DNA from: Chryseobacterium paludis
GTDB taxonomy: Bacteria; Bacteroidota; Bacteroidia; Flavobacteriales; Weeksellaceae
NCBI RefSeq assembly: GCF_025403485.1
Contig: NZ_CP099966.1
Location: 2,356,001 to 2,420,000 of the forward strand
Length of the DNA: 64,000 bases
Reading direction: 5' to 3'
Shown: piece by piece, positions 43,323-51,612 of the stretch
How positions within the stretch are numbered: position 1 is the stretch's first letter
Layout of the letters: every line of letters starts with the position of its first letter
The notes under the pieces: generated by a model
What the model was told of the DNA's origin: nothing
The model's database searches: none
The model's input: only the letters and a program-made list of their open reading frames with translations
Program-made: the position numbers and the translations under genes

Positions 43323-44069
43323 TTATTGAGATAATAAAACGTTCCCATTTCTTAGAAAAAAAGCATAATAATCTGGAATCTCACTGGCTTCAATTTTTTG
43401 AATAACCTCATTTATAGGATATTCCAGCTGAATAATTTCAGGATTTATTTTTTCTTCATCTAAGGTAAGAATCAGATAAGAGGCTAATCGATTCTCTTCT
43501 TTCGAGCGACCTACAGAACCGGCATTAATTGCCCATTTACCTTCCATCTGTTTTTTAAAGGATAAGTGGGTATGCCCCATTACAAGAACATCAGACTGAG
43601 AAGCATTCAGCATTTCCATAAAAACTTTATCATTTTCAGATTCATACAAGTAGGTATCATTGCTCTGTAAACTCGAGTGCACCAATTGAATGTTCCAATA
43701 TTTCTTTCCTATTTTGTAGTTTAGTTTTAAATGAAAAGGAAGCTCTGCCAGAAATGATTTATTTTCATCTGTAATGTATTTTTTAGAATGATCAATAGCT
43801 GAAAATCTGGCTATGGTTTCTTCTTGAGAATGCTTATTTAACGGAACAACAGGAAGATCAAAAGCAATCCTTTCGTCATGATTTCCCAGTATACATGGAA
43901 TATTTTTTTCTTTAATGATCTCAATCACTTCATTTCCCCATGGAGCAAAGTCTACCAAATCACCCAAACAGAATTTCTGTGTAATTCCTCTTTCATTAAT
44001 ATCATTCAATACGACTTCCAGAGCGGGAAGATTTCCGTGTACATCACTAAAGATAGCTATCTGTATCAT
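43323..44069 (-). CDS. Calcineurin-like metallophosphoesterase
   Basis: A 248-residue phosphoesterase of the YfcE/MJ0936 type. Metal-binding motifs in order: SDVHGN (about 8-13), GDLVDFAPWG, LGNHDE (about 60-65) and GHTHLSF (about 164). Hydrolyses a phosphodiester or nucleotide substrate that is not evident from sequence. It is convergent with the Crp-type gene and separated from the redox cluster by a 192-base promoter region. Confidence 0.9.
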   Translation of the reverse strand: MIQIAIFSDVHGNLPALEVVLNDINERGITQKFCLGDLVDFAPWGNEVIEIIKEKNIPCILGNHDERIAFDLPVVPLNKHSQEETIARFSAIDHSKKYITDENKSFLAELPFHLKLNYKIGKKYWNIQLVHSSLQSNDTYLYESENDKVFMEMLNASQSDVLVMGHTHLSFKKQMEGKWAINAGSVGRSKEENRLASYLILTLDEEKINPEIIQLEYPINEVIQKIEASEIPDYYAFFLRNGNVLLSQ

Positions 44070-44224
44070 ACTTCATTCAATTTGCTAAACAAAATTACTG
44101 GAGAAATACCGTAATAAGATTAAAGGACAATATGATATTCACCCATAATTCTTTAAATTTAATATATCATTATTCTGATACTAAACTATAATTTATACTA
44201 TTTTTATCATAGAACGACAGGAAC

Positions 44225-44232
44225 TAACTTTG
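44225..44232 (+). promoter_or_regulatory. -7 box of the redox-enzyme operon (TAACTTTG)
   Basis: Matches TAnnTTTG, 29 bases before the ATG at 44262. It is the only promoter seen before the terminator at 47828. Confidence 0.6.
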
Positions 44233-44261
44233 CACTATCAATTTTAAACAATCATAAAACA

Positions 44262-44876
44262 ATGAAAAAAGTATTAATAATTAATGGTGGTCAAAACTTT
44301 GGACATTCTGGAGGAAAATATAATAAAACAATCGCTGACAACACATTAGAAGCTTTAAAAGATTTTGAAAATGTAGAAGTTAAGGTAACTAATGTTGCAG
44401 AAGGTTATGACAATAATGAAGAGGTTCAGAAATTCGTGTGGGCAGATTATATTATTTACCATACTCCGATCTGGTGGTTTCAGCTTCCTAATGGATTTAA
44501 AAAATACATCGATGATGTTTTTACTGCAGGTCATGCCAAAGGTATTTATCTGAGTGATGGCAGAACAGCAGAGAATCCTGAGATCAATTATGGAACCGGA
44601 GGAATGCTTGGCGGAAGAAAATATATGGTAACAACAAGTTGGAATGCGCCTGAAACTGCATTTACATTACCCGGAGAATTCTTTAGCGAAACAAGTGTAG
44701 ATGATGGACCATTATTTGGGTTTCATAGAATGAATGCCTTTGTTTCTTTACAAAAAATGGATAGTTTCCACTTCCATGATGTAGAAAAGAACGCTAATAT
44801 AGAACGTGATATGAAACTTTACCAAAGTCATATTAAAAATGTTTTTGAAAAAGAACTAAAACCACAATACGTGTAA
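44262..44876 (+). CDS. NAD(P)H:quinone oxidoreductase, MdaB-like flavodoxin fold
   Basis: A 204-residue FAD/FMN flavodoxin-fold reductase. It has NGGQNFGHSGGKYNKT near the start, IIYHTPIWWFQLPNGFKKYI (about 65-84), then DDVFTAGHAKG and the C-terminal TSWNAPETAF. These match MdaB-type quinone reductases that protect against quinone stress by two-electron reduction. First gene of the operon; its TAA overlaps the next ATG by one base. Confidence 0.9.
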   Translation: MKKVLIINGGQNFGHSGGKYNKTIADNTLEALKDFENVEVKVTNVAEGYDNNEEVQKFVWADYIIYHTPIWWFQLPNGFKKYIDDVFTAGHAKGIYLSDGRTAENPEINYGTGGMLGGRKYMVTTSWNAPETAFTLPGEFFSETSVDDGPLFGFHRMNAFVSLQKMDSFHFHDVEKNANIERDMKLYQSHIKNVFEKELKPQYV

Positions 44877-45760
44877 TGAAAAAGGTACTGATCACAGGAA
44901 TTACAGGCTATATTGGTGGAACAATTGCCAAGAAGCTACAAGAAAAAAGCTATCATGTAATTGGCTTAGTTCGTAACAACGCACAAGTAAAAGAACTGGA
45001 ATCATTAGGAATCGAATCCATTATAGGAAATATACATGATGAATCGGTTTTAAAATCTGCTATTGCGAATGCTGATGCCATTATCCACAACGCAGATTCT
45101 GCAGATGATGCTTATGCATTGGACAGTATCATCAATGCTTTGGAAGGAAGTGGTAAGACCTTAATTTTCACCTCAGGTTCGGCAATTCTCGGCGGAAAGG
45201 AAAATGGAGAAAAAAGCGATTTTGTCTTCACTGAAGATATTCCTTTAAATCCCAGGCTGGAAATGGCTTCAAGAGTTCTTATTAATGATTATGTTTTACG
45301 ATCTGCTCAAAAAAACATCCGAAGTATTGTTATCGTACCCACAATGGTATATGGTACAGGCTTAGGTCTAAAAAAAGACAGCATCCAGATTCCGGCCTTA
45401 ACTCAATTTTCAAAAGAAAAAGGATTTGGCATTTATTTCGGAAAAGGAGAGAATATATGGTCAAACGTACATATTGAAGATCTGTCAGATTTATATGTAC
45501 TAGCTTTAGAAAATGCAAAGGCGGGTTCTATTTACTATGCAGAGAACGGTTCATCAACCATAAAAAACATTGCTGAGAACATCAGTAGAAAACATAATCT
45601 AAACCCGGCACAATCTTTAAGCGTACAGGAAGCAGTCAATAAATTTGGTCCTGCAGGAGGATATTTTGGTTTTGCTTCTAACAGTTTATGTAGTGCTGAT
45701 AAAGCAAAAACAGAATTGGGTTGGAATCCACAATATTCTTCAATAGAAAACTTTATTTAA
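44876..45760 (+). CDS. NAD-dependent epimerase/dehydratase family protein (atypical SDR)
   Basis: A 294-residue Rossmann protein starting ITGITGYIGGTIAKKL with the SDR nucleotide-binding pattern TGxxGxxG and IIHNADSADD. The usual YxxxK catalytic pair is not evident (SRVLINDYVLRSAQ in that place), so it is closer to atypical SDR or NmrA-like proteins that may sense or reduce small carbonyls. It overlaps the quinone reductase gene, and an ABM gene follows after 10 bases. Confidence 0.88.
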   Translation: MKKVLITGITGYIGGTIAKKLQEKSYHVIGLVRNNAQVKELESLGIESIIGNIHDESVLKSAIANADAIIHNADSADDAYALDSIINALEGSGKTLIFTSGSAILGGKENGEKSDFVFTEDIPLNPRLEMASRVLINDYVLRSAQKNIRSIVIVPTMVYGTGLGLKKDSIQIPALTQFSKEKGFGIYFGKGENIWSNVHIEDLSDLYVLALENAKAGSIYYAENGSSTIKNIAENISRKHNLNPAQSLSVQEAVNKFGPAGGYFGFASNSLCSADKAKTELGWNPQYSSIENFI

Positions 45761-45770
45761 TTAAATTATT

Positions 45771-46058
45771 ATGAAAATATATCTTACAGCAATTATAAAA
45801 GCAAAAGAAGAACATCAGGCAGAAGTATTGGAAGTTCTTCAAAATATGGTAAAAGAAACCCGTAAAGAAGAGTCCTGCGAGCTCTACAGTTTACATCAGG
45901 GAATAGAGGATAAGAATGAATTTGTATTCTACGAAATATGGAAAGATGCTGCAGGACTTGAACAGCACAATCAGCAACCCTATATCCAGGCTTTTGGAGC
46001 TCTGATTGATGAAAAGTTGCAGGAAATTCCTCAAATTTATAAAACCAACATTTTGTAA
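45771..46058 (+). CDS. Antibiotic-biosynthesis-monooxygenase (ABM) domain protein, putative quinol monooxygenase
   Basis: A 95-residue single ABM ferredoxin-like domain (KIYLTAIIKAKEEHQAEVLE, then YSLHQGIEDKNEFVFYEIW and YIQAFGAL). Small cofactor-free members such as YgiN oxidise quinols and are often paired with MdaB, and an MdaB-like gene is two genes upstream. It is tightly packed in the operon, 2 bases before the next ATG. Confidence 0.88.
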   Translation: MKIYLTAIIKAKEEHQAEVLEVLQNMVKETRKEESCELYSLHQGIEDKNEFVFYEIWKDAAGLEQHNQQPYIQAFGALIDEKLQEIPQIYKTNIL

Positions 46059-46060
46059 TC

Positions 46061-46813
46061 ATGAAAAAACTTGCGTTTCTGGTACTCAGCCTATTCATGA
46101 TAGGATTAATCAATTCACAAACAAAAAAATCAATTAAAATGAAAAAGAAAATTTTATTCGTTGTGACAAGTCATGACAAAAAAGGAGATACCGGAGAAAA
46201 TACCGGATATTATTTAGGAGAAGTTTCTCATCCTTGGGAAGTTCTTCACCATGCAGGATATGATATCGATTTTGTAAGTCCTAAGGGAGGAACTCCTCCA
46301 GTTGATGGATTTGATCTTAAAGATCCTGTAAATAAGGAGTTCTGGGAAAATAAAGAATACAAAAACAAAATTGACCATTCTCTTACTCCTTCTCAGGTAA
46401 AACCAAACGAATATTCAGCTATTTTTTATGCTGGCGGTCATGGTGCTATGTGGGATTTTGCAGACAATACGGAACTCGCTTCCATTGCTTCGAAAATTTA
46501 TGAGAACGGCGGAATTGTAGCAGGAGTATGCCACGGTCCGGCTGGTTTGGTAAATATCAAGTTGAATGATGGTAAATACCTCATTGATGGTAAAAAGATC
46601 AACGCTTTTACCAATGAGGAAGAAGCTGAAGTAAAATTAACGAACGTTGTTCCTTTCCTTCTGGAAGAGCAGTTAAAAGCAAGAGGCGCAAAATTCGAAA
46701 AATCCGGGCTTTGGCAGACGCATGTTGTAACAGATCAAAGAGTCATTACCGGCCAAAATCCGCAATCTGCAAAAGCTGTTGGTGAAGCTATTTTAAAAGA
46801 ATTAAACAAATAA
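46061..46813 (+). CDS. DJ-1/PfpI (HchA-like) protein with a signal peptide
   Basis: A 250-residue DJ-1 superfamily protein with the nucleophile elbow AGVCHGPAG (Cys about 161) and the partner region FYAGGHGAMWDF. Family members act on glyoxals or as glutamine-amidotransferase-like hydrolases. The first 20 residues (KKLAFLVLSLFMIGLINSQ) look like a Sec signal peptide, unusual for this family. A second in-frame ATG at 46139 (MKKKILFVVTSHDKKG) would give the normal cytosolic protein. Both starts are possible, and dual location is conceivable. The aldo/keto reductase follows after 24 bases. Confidence 0.87.
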   Translation: MKKLAFLVLSLFMIGLINSQTKKSIKMKKKILFVVTSHDKKGDTGENTGYYLGEVSHPWEVLHHAGYDIDFVSPKGGTPPVDGFDLKDPVNKEFWENKEYKNKIDHSLTPSQVKPNEYSAIFYAGGHGAMWDFADNTELASIASKIYENGGIVAGVCHGPAGLVNIKLNDGKYLIDGKKINAFTNEEEAEVKLTNVVPFLLEEQLKARGAKFEKSGLWQTHVVTDQRVITGQNPQSAKAVGEAILKELNK

Positions 46814-46837
46814 ATTTCAAAAATTTTAAGACAACAA

Positions 46838-47821
46838 ATGGAATATAGAAAATTAGGTAATACTGATCTCGAATTATCAGTCATTACTCACGGTGCTTTT
46901 GCCATCGGTGGAAATATGTGGGGTGGAAATGAAAAACAAGATTCTATAAACTCTATCCACGCTTCTTTGGATAACGGAGTAACCTCTATTGATACTGCCC
47001 CATTTTATGGTTTTGGATTAAGTGAAGAAATGATCGGGGAAGCCATTAAAGGAAAAGACCGTTCAAAAATTCAGTTATTAACTAAATTTGGTTTGGTATG
47101 GGATGGAAGTAATAATGGAAAAGGAGAGTTCTTTTTTAATGCCGAAGAAGCTGGTAAAACACTTCCGGTATATAAATTTGCTTCTAAAGAAAACATAATC
47201 AAAGAAGTTGAAGAAAGTTTAAAACGTTTGGGAACAGATTATATTGATCTTCTACAATTACACTGGCCAGATAACTCTACGCCTATCAGCGAAACAATGG
47301 AAGCTTTAGAGCTTTTGATCCAACAGGGAAAAATCCGTACTGCGGGAGTTAGTAACTACCTTGTGGAACAAATGGAAGAGGCTTCCAAAACAATTCAACT
47401 GGCAAGCAATCAGGTTTCATACAGCATGCTGAACAGGGCTATAGAAAAAGATATTGTACCTTATTCTTTGGAAAACAATACTGGAATTATTGTTTACAGC
47501 CCAATGGAGAGAGGTTTATTAACCGGTAAATATTTTAAAAAGGCTCAGCTAAAAGCTGATGATCATCGTAATGGGTATTTTGCCCAGTTTGATCTTGAAA
47601 AAGTAAAAACCTTCTTAGAAACTCTGGAAGTTATGGCAGAGGAAAAAAATGCCAGCGTTTCTCAATTGGTATTACGTTGGACAAGCTTACAGCCTGCTAT
47701 AAGTGTTGTATTAGCCGGAGCCCGTAATGCTCAGCAAGCTATTGAAAATGCAAAGGCAATGTCTGTTGATCTTTCTCAGAAAGAATTGAATACCATCAAT
47801 TCAGCATTAAATAAAATATAA
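46838..47821 (+). CDS. Aldo/keto reductase (YajO/general stress type)
   Basis: A 327-residue NADPH-dependent reductase with LGNTDLELSVITHGAFAIGG start, catalytic DTAPFYGFGLSE (Asp, Tyr), TKFGLVWD (Lys) and LLQLHWPD (His), and C-terminal VLAGARNAQQAIEN. It likely reduces reactive aldehydes or ketones in the cytoplasm. It is the last gene before a clear terminator. Confidence 0.93.
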   Translation: MEYRKLGNTDLELSVITHGAFAIGGNMWGGNEKQDSINSIHASLDNGVTSIDTAPFYGFGLSEEMIGEAIKGKDRSKIQLLTKFGLVWDGSNNGKGEFFFNAEEAGKTLPVYKFASKENIIKEVEESLKRLGTDYIDLLQLHWPDNSTPISETMEALELLIQQGKIRTAGVSNYLVEQMEEASKTIQLASNQVSYSMLNRAIEKDIVPYSLENNTGIIVYSPMERGLLTGKYFKKAQLKADDHRNGYFAQFDLEKVKTFLETLEVMAEEKNASVSQLVLRWTSLQPAISVVLAGARNAQQAIENAKAMSVDLSQKELNTINSALNKI

Positions 47822-47827
47822 TATAGA

Positions 47828-47880
47828 AACTTCTGTCAACAGGTTCTTTTCTCAGAAAATGTTGGCAGAGTTTTTCTTTC
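47828..47880 (+). terminator. Terminator after the redox-enzyme operon
   Basis: Long stem AACTTCTGTCAACA / TGTTGGCAGAGTT with one bulge and a T-G pair, followed by TTTCTTTC. Confidence 0.7.
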
Positions 47881-47905
47881 TTCTCAATCACTCAATTTAC
47901 AGAAA

Positions 47906-48877
47906 ATGAAAAATAATCTGATCACAATGTTCGGATTGGCAGCTTTATTGGCTTTTAATACAATATCCATTAAAGCTCAAAACCAATATATCAACCCTGA
48001 AGATCAATCATGGTATCCATCTTCATATGGTGCTCATGACGAAATAGGAGCAGCTAATCTTTTAACTCCTGATGTGGTAAAAGGAGCTATTACATTGGTA
48101 AAACAAGGTAAAACATTACCACTAGCTGTTGCTATTGATAAAAACCTTCCTGCTTTCCGCCATAGAAGTTTTAATTTGTACAATATCCAACCCGGGGAAC
48201 AGGGTGGCCAAAGTATTGGCACCAATAAATTCACATTCAATGATGAATTGGTCAATGGCTGGACTGGTGTCGGAACACAGCTTAATGGAATTGGACATAT
48301 CGGAATCAACAATACCTATTACAACGGAAATAAAGCTGCTGATTTTGTAACCGTAGAGGGCGTGAAAAAATTAGGTATTGAAAAAGTCCCTCCATTTGTA
48401 ACCCGCGGGGTTGTACTGGATATGACCTCTTATTACGGAAAATCCATTGTTCCCGGAGGAACAGAATTTACAGCATCCGATATTAAAGCAGTATTAAAAA
48501 AACAGGGAATTAGCCTTAGAAAAGGGGACGTTGTCCTTTTTAATACAGGATGGCTTGAACTCATTGGTAAGGACAGCAAACAGTTTTTAGAAGTTGAACC
48601 AGGCATCGGCATGGAAGCCGCAAAATGGCTTGCCGATCAGGGTATTGTTGCTTTTGGAGGTGATACGTGGGCTTCTGAGGTTTATCCAAACCCAAAAAGT
48701 AAGGAAGAGTTTCCAATCAATCAATTTATGCTGGCTAAAAAAGGAATTTACAATCTGGAATTAATTGACAGCCGTCCGTTGGTAAAAGAAAAGATATGGG
48801 AATTTATGTTTGTTTTAGGACAGCCTCTTTATAAAGGATCTACTCAGGTTAACATCAATCCTGTCGCTATTTATTAA
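47906..48877 (+). CDS. Exported cyclase-family (kynurenine formamidase-like) protein
   Basis: A 323-residue protein with a Sec signal peptide (cleavage after about IKAQ24) and a cyclase/arylformamidase fold (SSYGAHDEIGAANLLTP; later SLRKGDVVLFNTGW and GIVAFGGDTWASEVYP). The metal motif HxGTHxDxPxH is changed to GVGTQLNGIGH, losing two His and the Asp. Activity or metal use may therefore differ from formamidases. Periplasmic location is inferred from the signal peptide. It may be read with the next two genes. Confidence 0.88.
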   Translation: MKNNLITMFGLAALLAFNTISIKAQNQYINPEDQSWYPSSYGAHDEIGAANLLTPDVVKGAITLVKQGKTLPLAVAIDKNLPAFRHRSFNLYNIQPGEQGGQSIGTNKFTFNDELVNGWTGVGTQLNGIGHIGINNTYYNGNKAADFVTVEGVKKLGIEKVPPFVTRGVVLDMTSYYGKSIVPGGTEFTASDIKAVLKKQGISLRKGDVVLFNTGWLELIGKDSKQFLEVEPGIGMEAAKWLADQGIVAFGGDTWASEVYPNPKSKEEFPINQFMLAKKGIYNLELIDSRPLVKEKIWEFMFVLGQPLYKGSTQVNINPVAIY

Positions 48878-48928
48878 ACTTTCAGTAATAATGTGTAATT
48901 TAACATAATCATTATTGAGCTTAAATTA

Positions 48929-49459
48929 ATGAAAATGAAGATTTTAATCCAAAAATTTCGCCTTGTAGCATTACTGTTTTTTGTCACCGTACATATATTT
49001 GCTCAACAGGTCTCTAAGACAGAGATTCCACGTTACAATAAAACCCAAACCGGATATATCATGGTATTGCGTGAAGGCGATAATGTAATTGCAGAAATTG
49101 AAAAACTGGCAGTCAATGAAAAAATTCCATTTGCCAATTTCTCAGGAATTGGTTTTGCAAGTGAAGTCACTTTTGGATTCTACGATTTTAATAAGAAAAA
49201 ATTCAATCCTAAAACTTTCAACCGTGTAGAAATGGGAAACCTAACCGGTTCAGTCGCCTGGAACGAAAAAGGACCTTCCATACATATTCATGGCATCGCA
49301 ACAGATGAAAAATTTGATGCATATGGCGGTCATATTTTGTCATTAAAAGTAGGAACAGGTTCTATGGAAATTTATATTACATTGAATGACAAAAAATTGC
49401 AACGTAAAATTGAACAGCCTTTAAACGCAAATGTTCTACAACTGAATCAAGAGCCATAA
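48929..49459 (+). CDS. PPC/DUF296-domain protein with a signal peptide
   Basis: A 176-residue protein with N-terminal signal peptide (hydrophobic 11-23, cleavage after about FAQQ) and a PPC/DUF296 domain (YIMVLREGDNVIAEIEKLA, SGIGFASEVTFGFYDF, IHIHGIATDEKFDAYGGHIL broken as given). PPC domains are usually described as DNA-binding. An exported copy cannot bind chromosomal DNA. The His residues (HIHG and GGHI) could bind a metal. Third-exported protein of the cluster. Confidence 0.88.
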   Translation: MKMKILIQKFRLVALLFFVTVHIFAQQVSKTEIPRYNKTQTGYIMVLREGDNVIAEIEKLAVNEKIPFANFSGIGFASEVTFGFYDFNKKKFNPKTFNRVEMGNLTGSVAWNEKGPSIHIHGIATDEKFDAYGGHILSLKVGTGSMEIYITLNDKKLQRKIEQPLNANVLQLNQEP

Positions 49460-49487
49460 CACTTATATAATCACAAAATTTCAAACA

Positions 49488-49979
49488 ATGGAAAAATCAT
49501 CAAATCAAGGTTTTACCCGAGCTAATCATGTTGGTATTACCGTTAAAAATTTAGAGAAATCAATTGCTTTTTATGAAGCCTTAACGGGAACAAAAGTTTC
49601 CAATATCGATGAAATAGGAGGTGAAAGAATGGCAAAAACACAAGGATTAAAAGACACCCGTATCAAATATGCCAATCTGCATCTTGACAACCTCAATATA
49701 GATATCCTGGAGTATGTCATTCCAGAATCTGAACAAGCTTCCTATAAAAATGATCAGATCAGTGCTATGCATTTATGTTTTGAAGTTGATGATATCGATG
49801 CAGCAGTTCAAAGGCTAAAGGAAATAGGTATAGAGCCTCAGGGAGAACCTATTGTATTTCAGGAAGAAGATGGTTTAAAATCCGGATTTGGTACCGCTGT
49901 CGCTTATTTTCAGGATCCGGATGGAACCAATCTGGAAATCATTGCACCACAGGGACCTTTTAAAAGAAAAAATCACTGA
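49488..49979 (+). CDS. VOC-family (glyoxalase-like) protein
   Basis: A 163-residue VOC domain: RANHVGITVKNLEKSIAFYE start with His14-type metal ligand, central DILEY and MHLCFEVDD, and YFQDPDGTNLEIIAP end (Glu ligand). It matches dioxygenase/glyoxalase-type metal enzymes. Cytosolic, last gene before a strong bidirectional terminator. Confidence 0.9.
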   Translation: MEKSSNQGFTRANHVGITVKNLEKSIAFYEALTGTKVSNIDEIGGERMAKTQGLKDTRIKYANLHLDNLNIDILEYVIPESEQASYKNDQISAMHLCFEVDDIDAAVQRLKEIGIEPQGEPIVFQEEDGLKSGFGTAVAYFQDPDGTNLEIIAPQGPFKRKNH

Positions 49980-50004
49980 AAATTTTTATAAACCTTTTAC
50001 AAGC

Positions 50005-50036
50005 AAAAGAGCTTCTCAATATTGAGAAGCTCTTTT
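50005..50036. terminator. Bidirectional terminator (32-bp perfect palindrome)
   Basis: AAAAGAGCTTCTCAAT (50005-50020) followed at once by its exact complement (50021-50036), with A/T tails. It serves the VOC gene and the convergent susD gene. Confidence 0.85.
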
Positions 50037-50057
50037 GTAATGATTACAATTTTCATT

Positions 50058-51605
50058 TTACCATTCCGGGTTTTGCTGACCGGCAAGAAGTGGATTAACA
50101 CTTGTGGTCATTAATGGTATAGGCCACAGAAATCTTTTATCCGTATAAGGAATACTGTTTGTTAGATTTCCAGAATATGGAATTCCTATTGTATAACTTG
50201 AAGCTGAAGGAAATCCATTTGGCACTTTTGCTGGAATTCCATAGGTAGGTGCAATATCATCATTGATCAATCTATGTATATCTGCCCAACGAACCCCCTC
50301 ACAGCTCAATTCTATTCTTCTTTCTAACAGAATAGCTTTTATCATACCTTCTTTATTAGAAAAAGATGAGCTGGTGTAGGCTTCTGTATTGGGGGTTTCT
50401 AATGCTCTGTTTCTAACTTCATTAAGAAGTAACAACGCACTTGTCATATTATTTAATCTTGCATGAGCCTCGGCTGCTGCTAATTTCATTTCGGAGAATC
50501 TAACAATTGGTGATGCATCAGAAAATGTTGTTATATCTTTATATTTCCTGGTAAATCTGGACCCGGAGACAACATCTGTAACCGATCGTCTTTTATCATC
50601 TTTCAGCCACAAAGGATTATTCCATAAAATAGGACTGATGGCTATTAAAGAACGACCACTAAATTGCGAAGCTAATGCTCCGTTGACTCCCGGGTTATTA
50701 TTTGCTGTGTTAATGATAGAAAAAATAGACTCTGTATTGGTCAGGTTGTTATTAAATACTGTAAGAGGGTTGGATTCTAAAGTATACATAGAGGTTAATT
50801 TATTATATTCTTCTATTACCTTACTCCAGTTTCTCATATTCAAATAAGCTCTTATTTTAATAGCAATTGCAGCTCCTTTGGTTATTTTGCCTATTTTATT
50901 TATTCCCTGTCTTTGAGCATTACCAGGAAGACCATTTTCTGCAAAGTTCAAATCTTCAAAAAGCTTCTCATATCCCTCTGCCACAGTACCTCTACCTACC
51001 TGCATTGCCTGCTCTATAGTAGCTTCAGTATCTACCCCAATTGTTCTGTAGGGCACTCCCATGGAAGATCCATTGTCTAAATGATAAGGTCTTGAAAAAT
51101 GCTTCAGAAGTTCCAAATGAGCCAAAGCTCTAAAAAATAAAACCTCTCCCTTATATATATTTCCCTGATCCTCAGAAATTACTTTATTGTTCACGGCTCT
51201 ATTAATCCCCTCATTAACAAGATTAGCTCTGTTAATAAGTCGGTAGGCATCACTCCAATAATATGCATTATTGGCAGTAGTAGGATCATAATTAGACTCA
51301 TAAGTCAATTGATAGAATGCTTGTGTATTCACTACATCTTCTCCCCGTACCTCATTTTGCTGAAAATAAGCTGCGCCAAAAACATAGCCTCTTGCACTGT
51401 TCGATAATGGAGTACTGCTATAATATCCAATTTGTGCTGCATTATAAACTCCATTTACCGCCAACTGAACCAATTCAGGAGAAGTAAATGCCAATTCAGG
51501 ATTTGGATTATTAAAAGATGTAGTATCTAAAATATCCTGTTGGCATGAGCTGAATACCAATCCTACAAAAACTAATAGTATATATTTTTTTAATTTATTC
51601 ATCAT
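50058..51605 (-). CDS. SusD/RagB-family outer-membrane nutrient-binding lipoprotein
   Basis: About 515 residues. It is the surface lipoprotein lid that pairs with the SusC-type transporter to import oligomeric nutrients. Lipobox FSSC; the mature part has the SusD pattern (NGVYNAAQ, LINRANLV, RALAHLELLKHF) and C-terminal LNEVRNRALE and LLERRIELSCEGVRWADI with the helical TPR-like core. I chose the ATG pair at 51605/51602. The longer in-frame start at 51626 would overlap susC and put extra residues ahead of the signal peptide. Substrate unknown; no carbohydrate-enzyme genes are adjacent. Confidence 0.93.
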   Translation of the reverse strand: MMNKLKKYILLVFVGLVFSSCQQDILDTTSFNNPNPELAFTSPELVQLAVNGVYNAAQIGYYSSTPLSNSARGYVFGAAYFQQNEVRGEDVVNTQAFYQLTYESNYDPTTANNAYYWSDAYRLINRANLVNEGINRAVNNKVISEDQGNIYKGEVLFFRALAHLELLKHFSRPYHLDNGSSMGVPYRTIGVDTEATIEQAMQVGRGTVAEGYEKLFEDLNFAENGLPGNAQRQGINKIGKITKGAAIAIKIRAYLNMRNWSKVIEEYNKLTSMYTLESNPLTVFNNNLTNTESIFSIINTANNNPGVNGALASQFSGRSLIAISPILWNNPLWLKDDKRRSVTDVVSGSRFTRKYKDITTFSDASPIVRFSEMKLAAAEAHARLNNMTSALLLLNEVRNRALETPNTEAYTSSSFSNKEGMIKAILLERRIELSCEGVRWADIHRLINDDIAPTYGIPAKVPNGFPSASSYTIGIPYSGNLTNSIPYTDKRFLWPIPLMTTSVNPLLAGQQNPEW

Positions 51606-51612
51606 AATATTT

